Of a stretch of DNA of 64,000 nt, positions 7,628-16,372 are shown one piece after another (position 1 is the stretch's first letter; the number at the start of each line of letters is the position of its first letter). Location of the stretch: assembly GCA_018818165.1 (NCBI GenBank), contig JAHISP010000071.1, positions 124,001 to 188,000 of the forward strand, written 5' to 3'. A model generated the notes under the pieces. The model ran no database searches, was not told the DNA's origin, and saw nothing but the letters and a program-made list of their open reading frames with translations. The translations under genes and the position numbers were made by a program. This DNA comes from Bacteroidota bacterium (GTDB lineage: Bacteria; Bacteroidota; Ignavibacteria; Ignavibacteriales; Melioribacteraceae).

Positions 7628-9100
7628 ATGATTAGAATATTTTTTAAATATGCTACTATTTTAATAATAATTTTACAAGGTGAACTTTTGGCGCAAAATG
7701 ATTTATCTCAAAAACTGTATGATAAATATTCCGAATCTATTTTTCATTCAATTGAACATAAAAGGTTCTCACATTCTGACTTAATGAATGCACTTAATCA
7801 ATTTAGTAATTCCAAAATAATTGATATTTCAACTGCCGGTTACTCAGTGGAAGGGCGAGAAATAAAATTAATTAAAATTGGAAGTGGTAAAATTAATATA
7901 ATGGCTTGGTCACAAATGCATGGTGATGAATCAACAGCAACTATGGCTTTACTTGATTTATTAAATTTCTTTGAAAACGACAATGAGTTTTCTGCCTTGA
8001 AAAAGGAAATACTTGAAAAAGTAACTCTTTACATAATTCCCATGTTAAACCCAGATGGAACTGAGCGATTTAGACGTAGAAATGAGATGGATATTGATTT
8101 AAATCGCGATGCATTAAGGTTACAATTTCCAGAATCAAAAATACTTAAAAAGATTCAAGAGGAAACAAATCCAAAATTTGCTTTTAATTTACACGACCAA
8201 AGTACTCGCTATACGGTTGGAAATAGTTATAAAGTTGCAACAATTTCATTCTTAGCTCCAGCATATAATTATGAAAAAGATATAAATGAAGTTCGTAAGA
8301 ACTCAATGCAACTTATTTCCGAATTAACAACAAACTTAGAACAATTTATTCCAGGACATATTGCAAAATACAGCGACGAATTTGAACCACGGGCATTTGG
8401 CGACAATTTTGTAAAGTGGGGAAGTAGTTTAATTCTAATTGAATCAGGCGGTTGGAAAAATAATTATGAAAAGAGTTTTTTACGTAAAATGAATTTCATT
8501 GCAATAGTTTTAGGAATTGAATCTATTGCAAATAAAAATTATGAAAATGAATCTATTGAAATATATGATAATATTCCAGAAAACCAGAAGCTGCTTTTCG
8601 ATTTACTATTAAGAAATGTAACAATTGAAAAGAATAATCATAAATTTATAATTGATATTGGAATAAATCAAAATGAAGTTGGCACATCAGATAAACGGGA
8701 TTTCTACTTTATTGGTGAAATTGAAGATATTGGTGATTTATCTACTTTCTATGGCTTTGATGAACTTGATTGCACAGGGTTTACAATAGATACGGCAATG
8801 GTTTATCCCGAAAAATATGAAAATTTTGATGCAGTAAAAAATATTGACATTATTCCAATATTAATGAAGGGTTATTCTTACGTTCAAGTTGATTCGCTTA
8901 ATATAAAAGAAAAATTTTCAAAGATTCCAATAAACCTTATTGAAACTGAAAAAGCAAAGTCAACAAAAATTGAAATTGGTAGCAATGCTAATTTCCGACT
9001 TCTAAAAGATAACAAAGTTCAATTTGTTTGTGTAAACGGCTTCTTATTTGATGTTAGAAGTGGAAAAAACTCTATTCAAAATGGGTTAATTGTTAAATAG
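7628..9100 (+). CDS. Secreted M14 family zinc carboxypeptidase
   Basis: This 490-residue protein begins with a signal peptide (hydrophobic core YATILIIILQG, likely cleavage after LLA near residue 22), so it is exported. The M14 metallopeptidase domain follows. The zinc ligands are visible as HGDE (His98, Glu101) and the later FNLHDQ (His189). Substrate-binding NPDG (141-144) and DLNRD (157-161) are present, and IESGG supplies the catalytic Glu272. The C-terminal 200 residues have no motif I recognise and may be a beta-rich accessory domain. The family removes C-terminal amino acids or cleaves peptidoglycan-type peptides; the substrate cannot be told from sequence. Confidence 0.9.
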   Translation: MIRIFFKYATILIIILQGELLAQNDLSQKLYDKYSESIFHSIEHKRFSHSDLMNALNQFSNSKIIDISTAGYSVEGREIKLIKIGSGKINIMAWSQMHGDESTATMALLDLLNFFENDNEFSALKKEILEKVTLYIIPMLNPDGTERFRRRNEMDIDLNRDALRLQFPESKILKKIQEETNPKFAFNLHDQSTRYTVGNSYKVATISFLAPAYNYEKDINEVRKNSMQLISELTTNLEQFIPGHIAKYSDEFEPRAFGDNFVKWGSSLILIESGGWKNNYEKSFLRKMNFIAIVLGIESIANKNYENESIEIYDNIPENQKLLFDLLLRNVTIEKNNHKFIIDIGINQNEVGTSDKRDFYFIGEIEDIGDLSTFYGFDELDCTGFTIDTAMVYPEKYENFDAVKNIDIIPILMKGYSYVQVDSLNIKEKFSKIPINLIETEKAKSTKIEIGSNANFRLLKDNKVQFVCVNGFLFDVRSGKNSIQNGLIVK

Positions 9101-9219
9101 AAACACATAAAAACAAAAGATGTTTTAGGTAATTTAGTATTCAACCTATATAATTATTTACCTTATGATTATTATTTCTTATCATTACCATATAAATAAT
9201 AATATCAGAAGGTGTAGAT

Positions 9220-9972
9220 ATGAGAATATTAGGAGCTTATGAAAAAGCAAGAATCTATATTGAACAACACACTCAACTTTCTGATTTAGATAAACTAAAA
9301 ATGAGAAAGAGAAATCCTGGGCCGACCATAACAATATCAAGAGAAACAGGAATTGGAGCTGAGAGGATTTGCGAAGAATTAATAAAATATTTTGAATTTA
9401 CTTCAAAAGAAGATACTTATGATTGGGCTTATTTTGATAAAGATTTGATAGCAAAAGTAATTGAACAGCACGATTTACCAAATCGATTGAGCAAATTCAT
9501 GACCAATGAACAAAATTCCACAATGAATTTGATGTTGAATGAGCTGTTAGGACTTCAGCCCTCAAGACTAAAATTAATTCACAAAACAGCAGAAACTATT
9601 TATCAATTAGCCGAGCTTGGAAATGCAATTATTGTTGGACGTGCAAGTAATTTAATTACAGCAAAATTAAAAAACACTTTCCATGTCCGCCTGGTTGCGC
9701 CCCTAAACGATAGAATTAAAAATGCTCAACTTCTTTATCATAAAGATAAAAAAGAGATTACTGAATTTATCAAAATGGAAGATAGATTAAGAAGTGATTT
9801 TGTTCATAAATATTATCATAAAGATATTGCTAATCCGTTACTTTATCATTTAGTTATTAATACAAGTTTACTTTCGTTTGAGGATATTGCAGAAACAATT
9901 GCTTGTAATGTTGTAAAAAAATTTCCAAAAATGTTTGAACTTTCACACAATATTTTTAAGGTACAAGATTAA
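9220..9972 (+). CDS. Cytidylate kinase-like family protein
   Basis: This 250-residue protein resembles the cytidylate-kinase-like family (Cytidylate_kin2). The P-loop region is present in that family's relaxed form, TISRETGIGAERICEEL, where a canonical CMP kinase would have a G-x-x-G-x-G-K-S/T loop. Later family segments are AYFDKDLIAKV and the central IIVGRASNLITAKL with FHVRLVAPLNDRI. These proteins are presumed nucleotide kinases, but substrates are unproven. The gene has its own 119-bp upstream region, and an AGAAGGTG ribosome binding site precedes the ATG. It is not the housekeeping cmk. Confidence 0.8.
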   Translation: MRILGAYEKARIYIEQHTQLSDLDKLKMRKRNPGPTITISRETGIGAERICEELIKYFEFTSKEDTYDWAYFDKDLIAKVIEQHDLPNRLSKFMTNEQNSTMNLMLNELLGLQPSRLKLIHKTAETIYQLAELGNAIIVGRASNLITAKLKNTFHVRLVAPLNDRIKNAQLLYHKDKKEITEFIKMEDRLRSDFVHKYYHKDIANPLLYHLVINTSLLSFEDIAETIACNVVKKFPKMFELSHNIFKVQD

Positions 9973-10029
9973 ATTTGATAATATTTGATTACAAATTGCT
10001 AAAATTTAATCATTTTCTTTAAAATGAAA

Positions 10030-10062
10030 AAACCCTTGTAAAGTATTATTTTACAAGGGTTT
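10030..10062 (-). terminator. Rho-independent terminator of tRNA-Lys
   Basis: A perfect 13-bp stem (10030-10042 with 10050-10062) closes a seven-base loop. On the minus strand it begins six bases after the tRNA and is followed by TTTTCATTTT. It may also stop transcription coming from the kinase-like gene on the plus strand, although no T-tract follows on that side. Confidence 0.85.
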
Positions 10063-10068
10063 AAGTTG

Positions 10069-10140
10069 TGAGCGCACCTGGGCTCGAACCAGGGACCCTC
10101 TCCTTAAAAGGGAGATGCTCTACCACTGAGCTATGCGCCC
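10069..10140 (-). tRNA. tRNA-Lys (anticodon TTT)
   Basis: The minus strand folds into a full cloverleaf: acceptor GGGCGCA/TGCGCTC, D arm GCTC/GAGC, anticodon stem TCTCC/GGAGA with loop CTTTTAA (anticodon TTT), and T arm CCTGG/CCAGG with TTCGAGC. The discriminator base is A, and CCA is not encoded. A promoter and a terminator frame it as a single-gene unit. Confidence 0.97.
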
Positions 10141-10174
10141 AACATTATTTCATCATTTCAAAAAAATGCGAAAA

Positions 10175-10205
10175 CAAAACTAAGAATATTACATTTTAAC
10201 GTCAA
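10175..10205 (-). promoter_or_regulatory. Bacteroidota-type promoter of tRNA-Lys
   Basis: On the minus strand, TTG (10205-10203), extended as TTGACG, is followed after 20 bp by TAGTTTTG (10182-10175), which fits TTG-N19-21-TAnnTTTG. The predicted transcription start lies about 25-30 bases before the tRNA. Confidence 0.7.
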
Positions 10206-10278
10206 GCATAAAAAATATTTTTTTTGAAAAGTAAATTGATATAAGTAATTTTACTTTTTTCATTATAAAAATACTAAT

Positions 10279-11271
10279 TTGAAATTAATAAAAGTAAAAA
10301 GGATTTTAGTTATTCGTTTAAGCTCACTTGGTGATGTTCTATTAACGACGCCTTTGTTGCGGGTTCTAAAATTTAAATTTCCCTCATCACAAATAGACTA
10401 CCTTATTAAATCTGGTTTCTTAGATGCAATAAAACTGAATCCAAATTTAAGTAGAATTATTTCATGGCAATCCGATAAAGATTTTGAAGCCAAACTAATT
10501 GAATTGAAAAAAAACAATTATGATTTAATAATTGATTTGCAAAATAATCTTAGATCCAAAAAAATAGTATCAAAGCTTGGGAAAAATAGTTTCACTTTTA
10601 AAAAGCCAAATATTAAAAAATTTCTTTTAGTTAAATTTAAATTAAATTTACTGAAAGATGAAAAATCAATTCCCCAAAGATATGTTGAAGTATTGCCCGA
10701 TTTAAAAATGGACAATAAAGGACTTGAACTATTTCTTCCAGAAGAATTAATTTCAAAAATTTCTGATGAAAAAGAGGTAATTGGATTAGCACCTGGCGCA
10801 TTTCATTATACCAAAAGATGGCCATTAAAATATTATGCAGAAATTGGAAATATGCTTATTCGTGATGGATTTAGTGTAGCAATATTTGGTGGAAAATCGG
10901 ATAGAGAAATTTGTAATGAATTAAAAAGCAAGATAAATGGTTCAATTGATTTATCAAATGATGATGAATTATTAGAGACAGCAGTAAATATGAAAAAATG
11001 CATGCTAGTAGTTTGCAACGATTCTGGGTTAATGCATACAGCAACTGCTGTTGGAACTCCAGTCATCTCAGTTTTTGGTTCATCGGTTAAAGAGTTTGGA
11101 TTTGCTCCTTTTGGAGTAAAAAATTTGATAATTGAAAATAATAAATTAACTTGCAGACCTTGCAGTCACATTGGTAAATCTTCTTGCAAGAAAAAGCATT
11201 TTAAATGCATGAACGATTTAACACCAAATTTAGTCTATGAAAAAGTTAATCAATTTATGAGCAATTTATGA
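10279..11271 (+). CDS. Glycosyltransferase family 9 (ADP-heptose:LPS heptosyltransferase-like)
   Basis: This 330-residue protein has the GT9 N-terminal signature ILVIRLSSLGDVLLTTPLLR (residues 9-28) and the nucleotide-sugar segment CNDSGLMHTATAVGTPVISV in the C-terminal half. A late cysteine cluster (CRPC, then SCKKKHFKCM) is typical of heptosyltransferase relatives. These enzymes add heptose to the lipopolysaccharide core at the inner face of the inner membrane. The start is a TTG at 10279 with no clear ribosome binding site, so the exact start is uncertain. Its stop overlaps the waaA start in an ATGA, which links it to LPS core assembly. The acceptor and sugar are not certain. Confidence 0.87.
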   Translation: MKLIKVKRILVIRLSSLGDVLLTTPLLRVLKFKFPSSQIDYLIKSGFLDAIKLNPNLSRIISWQSDKDFEAKLIELKKNNYDLIIDLQNNLRSKKIVSKLGKNSFTFKKPNIKKFLLVKFKLNLLKDEKSIPQRYVEVLPDLKMDNKGLELFLPEELISKISDEKEVIGLAPGAFHYTKRWPLKYYAEIGNMLIRDGFSVAIFGGKSDREICNELKSKINGSIDLSNDDELLETAVNMKKCMLVVCNDSGLMHTATAVGTPVISVFGSSVKEFGFAPFGVKNLIIENNKLTCRPCSHIGKSSCKKKHFKCMNDLTPNLVYEKVNQFMSNL

Positions 11272-12545
11272 AGAAACTTTGGTGGATAGTATATAACATT
11301 TTTGTTTTACCAATTCTTTATCTTCTATTTAAAATTGCTCGATTATTTAATCGTAAAATTCGTAGTGGATTTGATAGAAGAAGGTTACAAAATAAGTTTC
11401 TAAAAGAAGAAATTAATTCGCTTGATAAATCGAAAAAAATGATTTGGTTCCATTCTGCATCGCTTGGCGAGTTTGAGCAAGCCAAACCAATTATTGAAAA
11501 GTTAAGAACTGAGCAAAATGTAAATATTTTGGTAACATTTTTTTCACCATCAGGCTACGATAATTCAAAAAAATATCCACATGCAGATGTGGTTGCTTAC
11601 ATTCCATTTGATTTTAATAAAGCAGTAAAAGAATTTCTTTCAATTGTTAAACCAGATGTTGTAATTTTTATGCGTTATGATATTTGGCCAAATTTATTGT
11701 GGCAGTTAGGCAAAAATAATATTCCAACTATGATAGTTGATGCAACAATGCTAAAAAATTCAAATAGAAAAATTCCTATAATAAAAGGATTTCACATTTC
11801 CATTTATAAATGTGTTAGTAATATACTTACCGTTTCGCCAAATGACGCAAAAAGTTTTCTAGATTTCAAAATTCCTTCTGAAAAAATTAAATCAGTTGGT
11901 GATACAAGATTTGATAGAGTTTACCAAAAAAGTCTAAAAGCCCAAAGTAAAAAGCTGTTCAAAGATAATTTATTCAATAATAAAAAAATTTTTGTTTTCG
12001 GAAGTTCGTGGGAAGAAGATGAAAATGTAATTTTTCCTGCATTTGAACAAATTGCACAGAATAATAAAGATATAATAATGATTGTTGCTCCACATGAACC
12101 AACAGAATTACATCTTGAAAAAATTGAAAATTATTTTACAAAAAAGCTTAAAACAATTAGATTTTCATCTAAAAACAATTATTCAGAGGAACGAATAATT
12201 ATAATTGACTCTATTGGAATTTTACTAACTTTATATTTTTACGCAAATGTGGCATACGTGGGTGGTAGTTTTAAGCAAGGTATTCATAACGTTTTAGAGC
12301 CAGCTGTTTATGGAATTCCAGTAATATTTGGTCCCAAAATAGAAGGCAGTATTGAAGCAAAAGAATTAATTAAAAGGGGAGCTTCCAAAATTATTAAAAA
12401 TATTGAAGAAGCCACCACAATTATGACTAAACTTTTTGATGATAATCAATATAGAAAAAAAATGGGTTTAATAGCATCAACATATGTAAATGAAAATATC
12501 GGTGCATCAAATAAAATTCTTAATGAAATTGAAAAATATTTGTAA
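11268..12545 (+). CDS. waaA: 3-deoxy-D-manno-octulosonic acid (Kdo) transferase
   Basis: WaaA (KdtA) transfers Kdo from CMP-Kdo to lipid A precursors at the inner membrane. The 425-residue length is normal. It starts with a membrane anchor (WWIVYNIFVLPILYLLFKIA). The GT30 segments follow: HSASLGEFEQAKPIIEKLR, FFSPSGYDNSKKYPHADV, FMRYDIWPNLLWQ, and near the C-terminus YVGGSFKQGIHNVLEPAVYG. The gene is translationally coupled to the preceding GT9 gene by a four-base overlap. It shows that this organism makes lipopolysaccharide and so has an outer membrane. Confidence 0.95.
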   Translation: MKKLWWIVYNIFVLPILYLLFKIARLFNRKIRSGFDRRRLQNKFLKEEINSLDKSKKMIWFHSASLGEFEQAKPIIEKLRTEQNVNILVTFFSPSGYDNSKKYPHADVVAYIPFDFNKAVKEFLSIVKPDVVIFMRYDIWPNLLWQLGKNNIPTMIVDATMLKNSNRKIPIIKGFHISIYKCVSNILTVSPNDAKSFLDFKIPSEKIKSVGDTRFDRVYQKSLKAQSKKLFKDNLFNNKKIFVFGSSWEEDENVIFPAFEQIAQNNKDIIMIVAPHEPTELHLEKIENYFTKKLKTIRFSSKNNYSEERIIIIDSIGILLTLYFYANVAYVGGSFKQGIHNVLEPAVYGIPVIFGPKIEGSIEAKELIKRGASKIIKNIEEATTIMTKLFDDNQYRKKMGLIASTYVNENIGASNKILNEIEKYL

Positions 12546-12632
12546 AAATACAAAAACAGCTAAATATCAAACATATTTAAGTTAAATGTAAACTTATTGA
12601 CCGAGAATCGGAAGTGAATATAATTATTTTAC

Positions 12633-12663
12633 TTGCATATTTTTAATATATCATATATTTTTG
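12633..12663 (+). promoter_or_regulatory. Bacteroidota-type promoter before the tRNA-Tyr/Gly/Thr cluster
   Basis: TTG at 12633-12635 is followed after 20 bp by TATTTTTG (12656-12663), which fits TTG-N19-21-TAnnTTTG. The tRNA-Tyr gene begins 30 bp downstream. Confidence 0.65.
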
Positions 12664-12693
12664 TAGCTCGTTTCTTTTACATTATGACAAAAT

Positions 12694-12776
12694 GGGCAGG
12701 CGCCAAAGCTGGAGAGTTGGGGCGGACTGTAAATCCGTTGGCTAAGCCTGAGGGGGTTCGATTCCCTCCCTGCCCA
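12694..12776 (+). tRNA. tRNA-Tyr (anticodon GTA)
   Basis: This is an 83-base class II tRNA with a long variable arm. Acceptor GGGCAGG pairs with CCTGCCC, the anticodon loop CTGTAAA gives GTA, and the T arm is GAGGG/CCCTC around TTCGATT. The discriminator is A and CCA is not encoded. It is the first gene of a Tyr-Gly-Thr tRNA cluster. Confidence 0.97.
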
Positions 12777-12867
12777 CAAAATGATATTTTTGAAGGAGAA
12801 TAAAAAGCCTATTTTTATTCCTACTTCGCTAAATATCTAATATGAATAACGTTTATATATATTATAA

Positions 12868-12940
12868 GCGGGGGTAACTCAACTGGTAGAGTCACAGCCT
12901 TCCAAGCTGTTGGTTGCGGGTTCGAGTCCCGTCTCCCGCT
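12868..12940 (+). tRNA. tRNA-Gly (anticodon TCC)
   Basis: Acceptor GCGGGGG pairs with CTCCCGC with one G-T pair, anticodon stem ACAGC/GCTGT encloses loop CTTCCAA (anticodon TCC), and the T arm GCGGG/CCCGT encloses TTCGAGT. The discriminator is T, as is usual for tRNA-Gly. It is 73 bases long without encoded CCA. Confidence 0.97.
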
Positions 12941-12987
12941 CAAGTTTTTCGAAAGAAAAACTATGTGCTATTTATATATTGAATATT

Positions 12988-13060
12988 GCTGACGTAGCTC
13001 AGTCGGTAGAGCACATCCTTGGTAAGGATGAGGTCACCGGTTCAATTCCGGTCGTCAGCT
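12988..13060 (+). tRNA. tRNA-Thr (anticodon GGT)
   Basis: Acceptor GCTGACG pairs with CGTCAGC, anticodon stem CATCC/GGATG encloses TTGGTAA (anticodon GGT), and the T arm ACCGG/CCGGT encloses TTCAATT. In many bacteria tufB follows the Tyr-Gly-Thr tRNA set, but here the next gene is rpmG. Confidence 0.97.
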
Positions 13061-13162
13061 CAGAAATTGTTGACGAAAATATGATTGTGAACAGATTTTT
13101 GAAAAGATAAAGCACAATGTAAAGTAGATTTAAATTTAATTAAGGTTTAGCGAGGAAATACA

Positions 13163-13330
13163 ATGGCAAAAGCTAAAAATGGTAGACAAACAATAATATT
13201 GGAAAGTACAGCAGATACAGGTTATCGTTATACTACAAAGAAAAATAAAAGAGAACATCCTGCACGAGTTGAATTCAAAAAATATGATCCAGTTGCTCGT
13301 AAACATGTAATTTTTAAAGAAACAAAATAA
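13163..13330 (+). CDS. rpmG: 50S ribosomal protein L33
   Basis: This short gene encodes 55 residues starting [16 protein letters not shown], with the L33 hallmarks [11 protein letters not shown] and the C-terminal [16 protein letters not shown]33 is a small protein of the large subunit near the E site. There is no cysteine, so this is the zinc-independent (C-minus) form, although I see no zinc-binding partner copy in the window. GAGGAAATACA precedes the ATG. It sits between tRNA-Thr and tRNA-Trp, the common rpmG-trnW-secE-nusG order, so the call is firm despite the small size. Confidence 0.96.
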   Translation: MAKAKNGRQTIILESTADTGYRYTTKKNKREHPARVEFKKYDPVARKHVIFKETK

Positions 13331-13337
13331 TTTTTTT

Positions 13338-13410
<73 letters not shown>

Positions 13411-13434
13411 CTACTATAAATTAGGTAAGTTCTA

Positions 13435-13617
13435 ATGAAAGAAAAAATAGTTAATTTTTTTACAGACGTGGTCAAAGAAATGAAAAAAGTGACTTGGCCA
13501 ACAAAAGATGAATTAAAGGAATCAACAATAATTGTAATAGTTACTTGTTTGATACTTGCAGCATTTACATATCTAATTGATATGAGTATAACACAAATAT
13601 TTAAAGGACTTTTTTAA
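13435..13617 (+). CDS. secE: Preprotein translocase subunit SecE
   Basis: SecE is the small clamp subunit of the SecYEG channel in the inner membrane. The 60-residue protein is the minimal one-helix form: an amphipathic segment FFTDVVKEMKKVTWPTKDEL (the VTWP motif is diagnostic) followed by one transmembrane helix (TIIVIVTCLILAAFTYLI). It lies between tRNA-Trp and nusG, separated from nusG by two bases, the classical arrangement. The three-helix extension of enterobacterial SecE is absent, as in most bacteria. Confidence 0.97.
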   Translation: MKEKIVNFFTDVVKEMKKVTWPTKDELKESTIIVIVTCLILAAFTYLIDMSITQIFKGLF

Positions 13618-13619
13618 TT

Positions 13620-14168
13620 GTGGAAGAAGAAACACAAGCAAAATGGTATGTAGTAAGAACCTTTTCTGGGCACGAAAATAAGGTTAAAACTATTATTGAT
13701 TTGGAATTAAATGATAATGAAGCTTTACGTGCTCGTATTGTAGAAGTATTAGTTCCTACAGAAAAAGTATTTGAAATTAAAGATGGAAAAAAGAAAACTA
13801 AAACTCGTAATTTTTTTCCAGGGTATATCTTATTAAATGCTGATTTGGACAATAGGGTTATTGATTTTATTACTAATACTCCTTCAATTATGGGGTTTTT
13901 AGGTGATCAAAAGAAACCAGCTCCACTACCTCCTGCTGAGGTAAAAAGGATTATAGGTAGAATTACTCAGGATAAAGATACTGAGAAAACAGATACGATT
14001 TTTAGAAGTGGAGACTTAATAAAAATTATTGATGGTCCATTCAATAATTTTTCTGGTACTATTGAAGAAGTTAATGAAGAAAAAATGAAAATTAAAGTAA
14101 TGGTTTCAATTTTTGGAAGGAAAACTCCAGTTGAAATAGATTTTGAACAAGCAGAATTAGAAAAGTAA
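13620..14168 (+). CDS. nusG: Transcription termination/antitermination factor NusG
   Basis: NusG binds RNA polymerase and links it to Rho or to the ribosome. The 182-residue protein has the N-terminal NGN domain (KWYVVRTFSGHENKVKTII, residues 9-27; NFFPGYILLNADL near 63-75) and the C-terminal KOW domain (FRSGDLIKIIDGPFNNFSGT). The start is a GTG two bases after the secE stop, so translation is likely coupled. The length is normal, with no insertion between the domains. Confidence 0.97.
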   Translation: MEEETQAKWYVVRTFSGHENKVKTIIDLELNDNEALRARIVEVLVPTEKVFEIKDGKKKTKTRNFFPGYILLNADLDNRVIDFITNTPSIMGFLGDQKKPAPLPPAEVKRIIGRITQDKDTEKTDTIFRSGDLIKIIDGPFNNFSGTIEEVNEEKMKIKVMVSIFGRKTPVEIDFEQAELEK

Positions 14169-14189
14169 ATTATAATTAAAGGTTAAGTT

Positions 14190-14615
14190 ATGGCTAAGAA
14201 AATAACTGGTTACATTAAATTGCAAATTCCTGCTGGAAAAGCAAATCCATCCCCACCAGTAGGACCTGCGTTAGGTCAAAAAGGTGTAAACATTATGGAG
14301 TTTTGTAAGCAATTTAATGCTAAAACTTCAGATAAAGACGGGTTAATAATCCCAGTTGTAATAACAGTATTTGCTGATAAATCATTCACATTTATTACAA
14401 AAACACCTCCAGCAGCAGTATTGTTAAAAAAGAATTTAAATTTGAGTAAAGGTTCAACAGAACCAAATAAAATTAAAGTTGCTAAAGTAACTAAAGCTCA
14501 ATTGCAAGAAATTGCAGAAACTAAAATGGCTGATTTAAATGCAAATGATATTGACCACGCTATTAGTATGATTGCTGGCACAGCACGTAGCATGGGCATT
14601 ACAGTTGAAGGATAA
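14190..14615 (+). CDS. rplK: 50S ribosomal protein L11
   Basis: L11 forms the GTPase-associated centre with L10 and L7/L12 on 23S rRNA. The 141-residue protein has the typical N-terminal [20 protein letters not shown] and [18 protein letters not shown], and the C-terminal rRNA-binding end [13 protein letters not shown]. It follows nusG by 21 bases and precedes rplA, the conserved order. The length and ends are normal. Confidence 0.98.
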   Translation: MAKKITGYIKLQIPAGKANPSPPVGPALGQKGVNIMEFCKQFNAKTSDKDGLIIPVVITVFADKSFTFITKTPPAAVLLKKNLNLSKGSTEPNKIKVAKVTKAQLQEIAETKMADLNANDIDHAISMIAGTARSMGITVEG

Positions 14616-14645
14616 TTTAAAAGTTTATAAATTAGGTTGGAAAAA

Positions 14646-15332
14646 ATGAAAGAGTCAAAAAGAGTAAAATCCTTAAAAGAAAAACTTGACCTAGGAAAAG
14701 AGTATACCATTGAAGATGCAATTAATCTTCTTAAAGAAAATTCAAATGTTAAGTTTACTGAATCTTTAGACTGCGCAATCAGATTAGGTGTTGACCCAAG
14801 ACATGCAGATCAAATGATAAGAGGAACTGTTAGCTTACCACACGGAACAGGTAAAGAAGTTAGAGTTCTTGTTGTTGCTAGAGGTGCCAAAGCTGAAGAA
14901 GCTCTTGCAGCTGGAGCAGAATATGCTGGTTTTGAGGAGTATATTGCAAAAATCAAAGAAGGTTGGGCTGAAATTGATGTAATTATCGCATCTCCTGATA
15001 CAATGGGAGAACTTGGTAAACTTGGTAGAATTTTAGGACCACGTGGTTTAATGCCTAATCCTAAAAGCGGAACAGTAACAATGGATGTTGCAAATGCTGT
15101 TAAAGAAGTTAAAGCTGGTAAAATTGAATTCCGAGTTGATAAAACAGGTATTGTGCATACAACATTAGGAAAACTAAATTTTGAAACAAATCAGCTTATA
15201 GATAACACAAAAGCTTTTGTTGACAAAATTATTAGAATGCGACCATCTGCTGCAAAAGGAACTTATGTAAAAAGTTTATTTTTAACTAGCACTATGGGTC
15301 CTGGCGTTCATATTTCCAAAGATGAAATTTAA
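14646..15332 (+). CDS. rplA: 50S ribosomal protein L1
   Basis: L1 builds the mobile L1 stalk and, in many bacteria, represses translation of the L11-L1 mRNA. The protein shows FTESLDCAIRLGVDPRHADQ, the central SPDTMGELGKLGRILGPRGL with LMPNPKSGTV, and the C-terminal GTYVKSLFLTSTMGPGV. I start at the ATG at 14646 (228 residues). An in-frame TTG at 14637 would add three residues and cannot be excluded. The 22 bases after rplK carry no clear L1 operator mimic that I can identify by eye. Confidence 0.97.
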   Translation: MKESKRVKSLKEKLDLGKEYTIEDAINLLKENSNVKFTESLDCAIRLGVDPRHADQMIRGTVSLPHGTGKEVRVLVVARGAKAEEALAAGAEYAGFEEYIAKIKEGWAEIDVIIASPDTMGELGKLGRILGPRGLMPNPKSGTVTMDVANAVKEVKAGKIEFRVDKTGIVHTTLGKLNFETNQLIDNTKAFVDKIIRMRPSAAKGTYVKSLFLTSTMGPGVHISKDEI

Positions 15333-15401
15333 AATTACGAATACGCACTCATTATATATATAATGCTTCTATAAACAGTTTAAAACTGAATTAGGTAAAA
15401 G

Positions 15402-15923
15402 ATGAACAAGACAGAAAAAAGCGAAATGGTTTCTCTTATAAAAGAGAAATTTGAGAAATCTACTGCAATGTACTTGGTTGATTATACGGGAGTCACTGTT
15501 GAACAAATTAGTGGTTTACGAAGAGAATTCAACAAAGAAGGTGTTAGCTATAAAGTATTTAAAAATTCTTTAGTTAAAAGAGCTATTGCTGAATTAGGTG
15601 GATTTGAAGAAATCAACAAGCAACTTGTTGGTATGATTGGTATTGCATTTGCGGATGAAAACTATGTTGCTCCTGCCAAAATCATCAAAAACTTTAGTGA
15701 TAAGAGCAAAAAATTTAATTTCAAAGGTTGCTACATAGAATCTACATTCTATGGAGAAGATCAACTCAAAAACCTGGCTTCTATGCCTACAAAAGAAGAA
15801 GTTATGTCTAGCATTATTGGTAGCATAGCTGCTCCGGCATCAGGTATTGTTGGTTCAATCAATGCAGTTATTAGAGATCTTATTAGTGTTATTGATGAAG
15901 CGGGTAAAACAAAAGCCGCATAA
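15402..15923 (+). CDS. rplJ: 50S ribosomal protein L10
   Basis: L10 anchors the L7/L12 dimers to the ribosomal stalk. The 173-residue protein has the N-terminal rRNA-binding part ([40 protein letters not shown]) and a C-terminal helix that would bind L12. The 69-bp gap before the gene holds a short CAGTT/AACTG hairpin, which might be part of an autogenous L10 leader; that is inference. The length is normal. Confidence 0.97.
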   Translation: MNKTEKSEMVSLIKEKFEKSTAMYLVDYTGVTVEQISGLRREFNKEGVSYKVFKNSLVKRAIAELGGFEEINKQLVGMIGIAFADENYVAPAKIIKNFSDKSKKFNFKGCYIESTFYGEDQLKNLASMPTKEEVMSSIIGSIAAPASGIVGSINAVIRDLISVIDEAGKTKAA

Positions 15924-15960
15924 ATTATTAAAAAAAAGATTAATTCAAAGGAGATATAAA

Positions 15961-16335
15961 ATGTCAGAGAAAATATCACAAATAGTAGAAATGATTAAAG
16001 TACTTACTTTAGTTGAAGCTTCTGAGTTAAAAACAGCTTTAGAAGAAGAATTTGGTGTATCAGCAGCAGCTCCAGTTGTTATGGGTGCAGCTACTGCAGT
16101 TGCAGCAGAAGCTGAAGAAGAAAAAACTGAATTTGATGTTATTCTTGCTGCTTTTGGTGACAAAAAAATTAATGTTATTAAAGTAGTTAGAGCTCACACT
16201 GGTTTAGGCTTAAAAGAAGCTAAAGACTTAGTTGATGGTGCTCCAAAAACAGTTAAAGAAGGTGTTAGCAAAGACGAAGCTGCAAAAATTAAAGCTGAAT
16301 TAGAAGAAGCTGGCGCAACAGTAGAAGTTAAATAA
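15961..16335 (+). CDS. rplL: 50S ribosomal protein L7/L12
   Basis: L7/L12 recruits translation GTPases to the ribosome. The 124-residue protein has the N-terminal dimerisation domain ([20 protein letters not shown]), an Ala/Glu-rich hinge (about residues 35-55) and the globular C-terminal domain with [20 protein letters not shown]. The ATG at 15961 has an AAGGAGAT ribosome binding site. The frame stays open upstream into the end of rplJ, but that part does not belong to the protein. Confidence 0.98.
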   Translation: MSEKISQIVEMIKVLTLVEASELKTALEEEFGVSAAAPVVMGAATAVAAEAEEEKTEFDVILAAFGDKKINVIKVVRAHTGLGLKEAKDLVDGAPKTVKEGVSKDEAAKIKAELEEAGATVEVK

Positions 16336-16372
16336 TTTAATTGATTAAATATTAATTTCTGAATTTTTTATT

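Noticed and set aside
12910-13110. Open frame of 66 codons across the tRNA-Gly and tRNA-Thr genes
   Set aside because: It overlaps two perfect tRNA genes, and its translation has no family likeness.
13061-13162. Possible tuf remnant after tRNA-Thr
   Set aside because: Reading all frames gave no EF-Tu-like segment.
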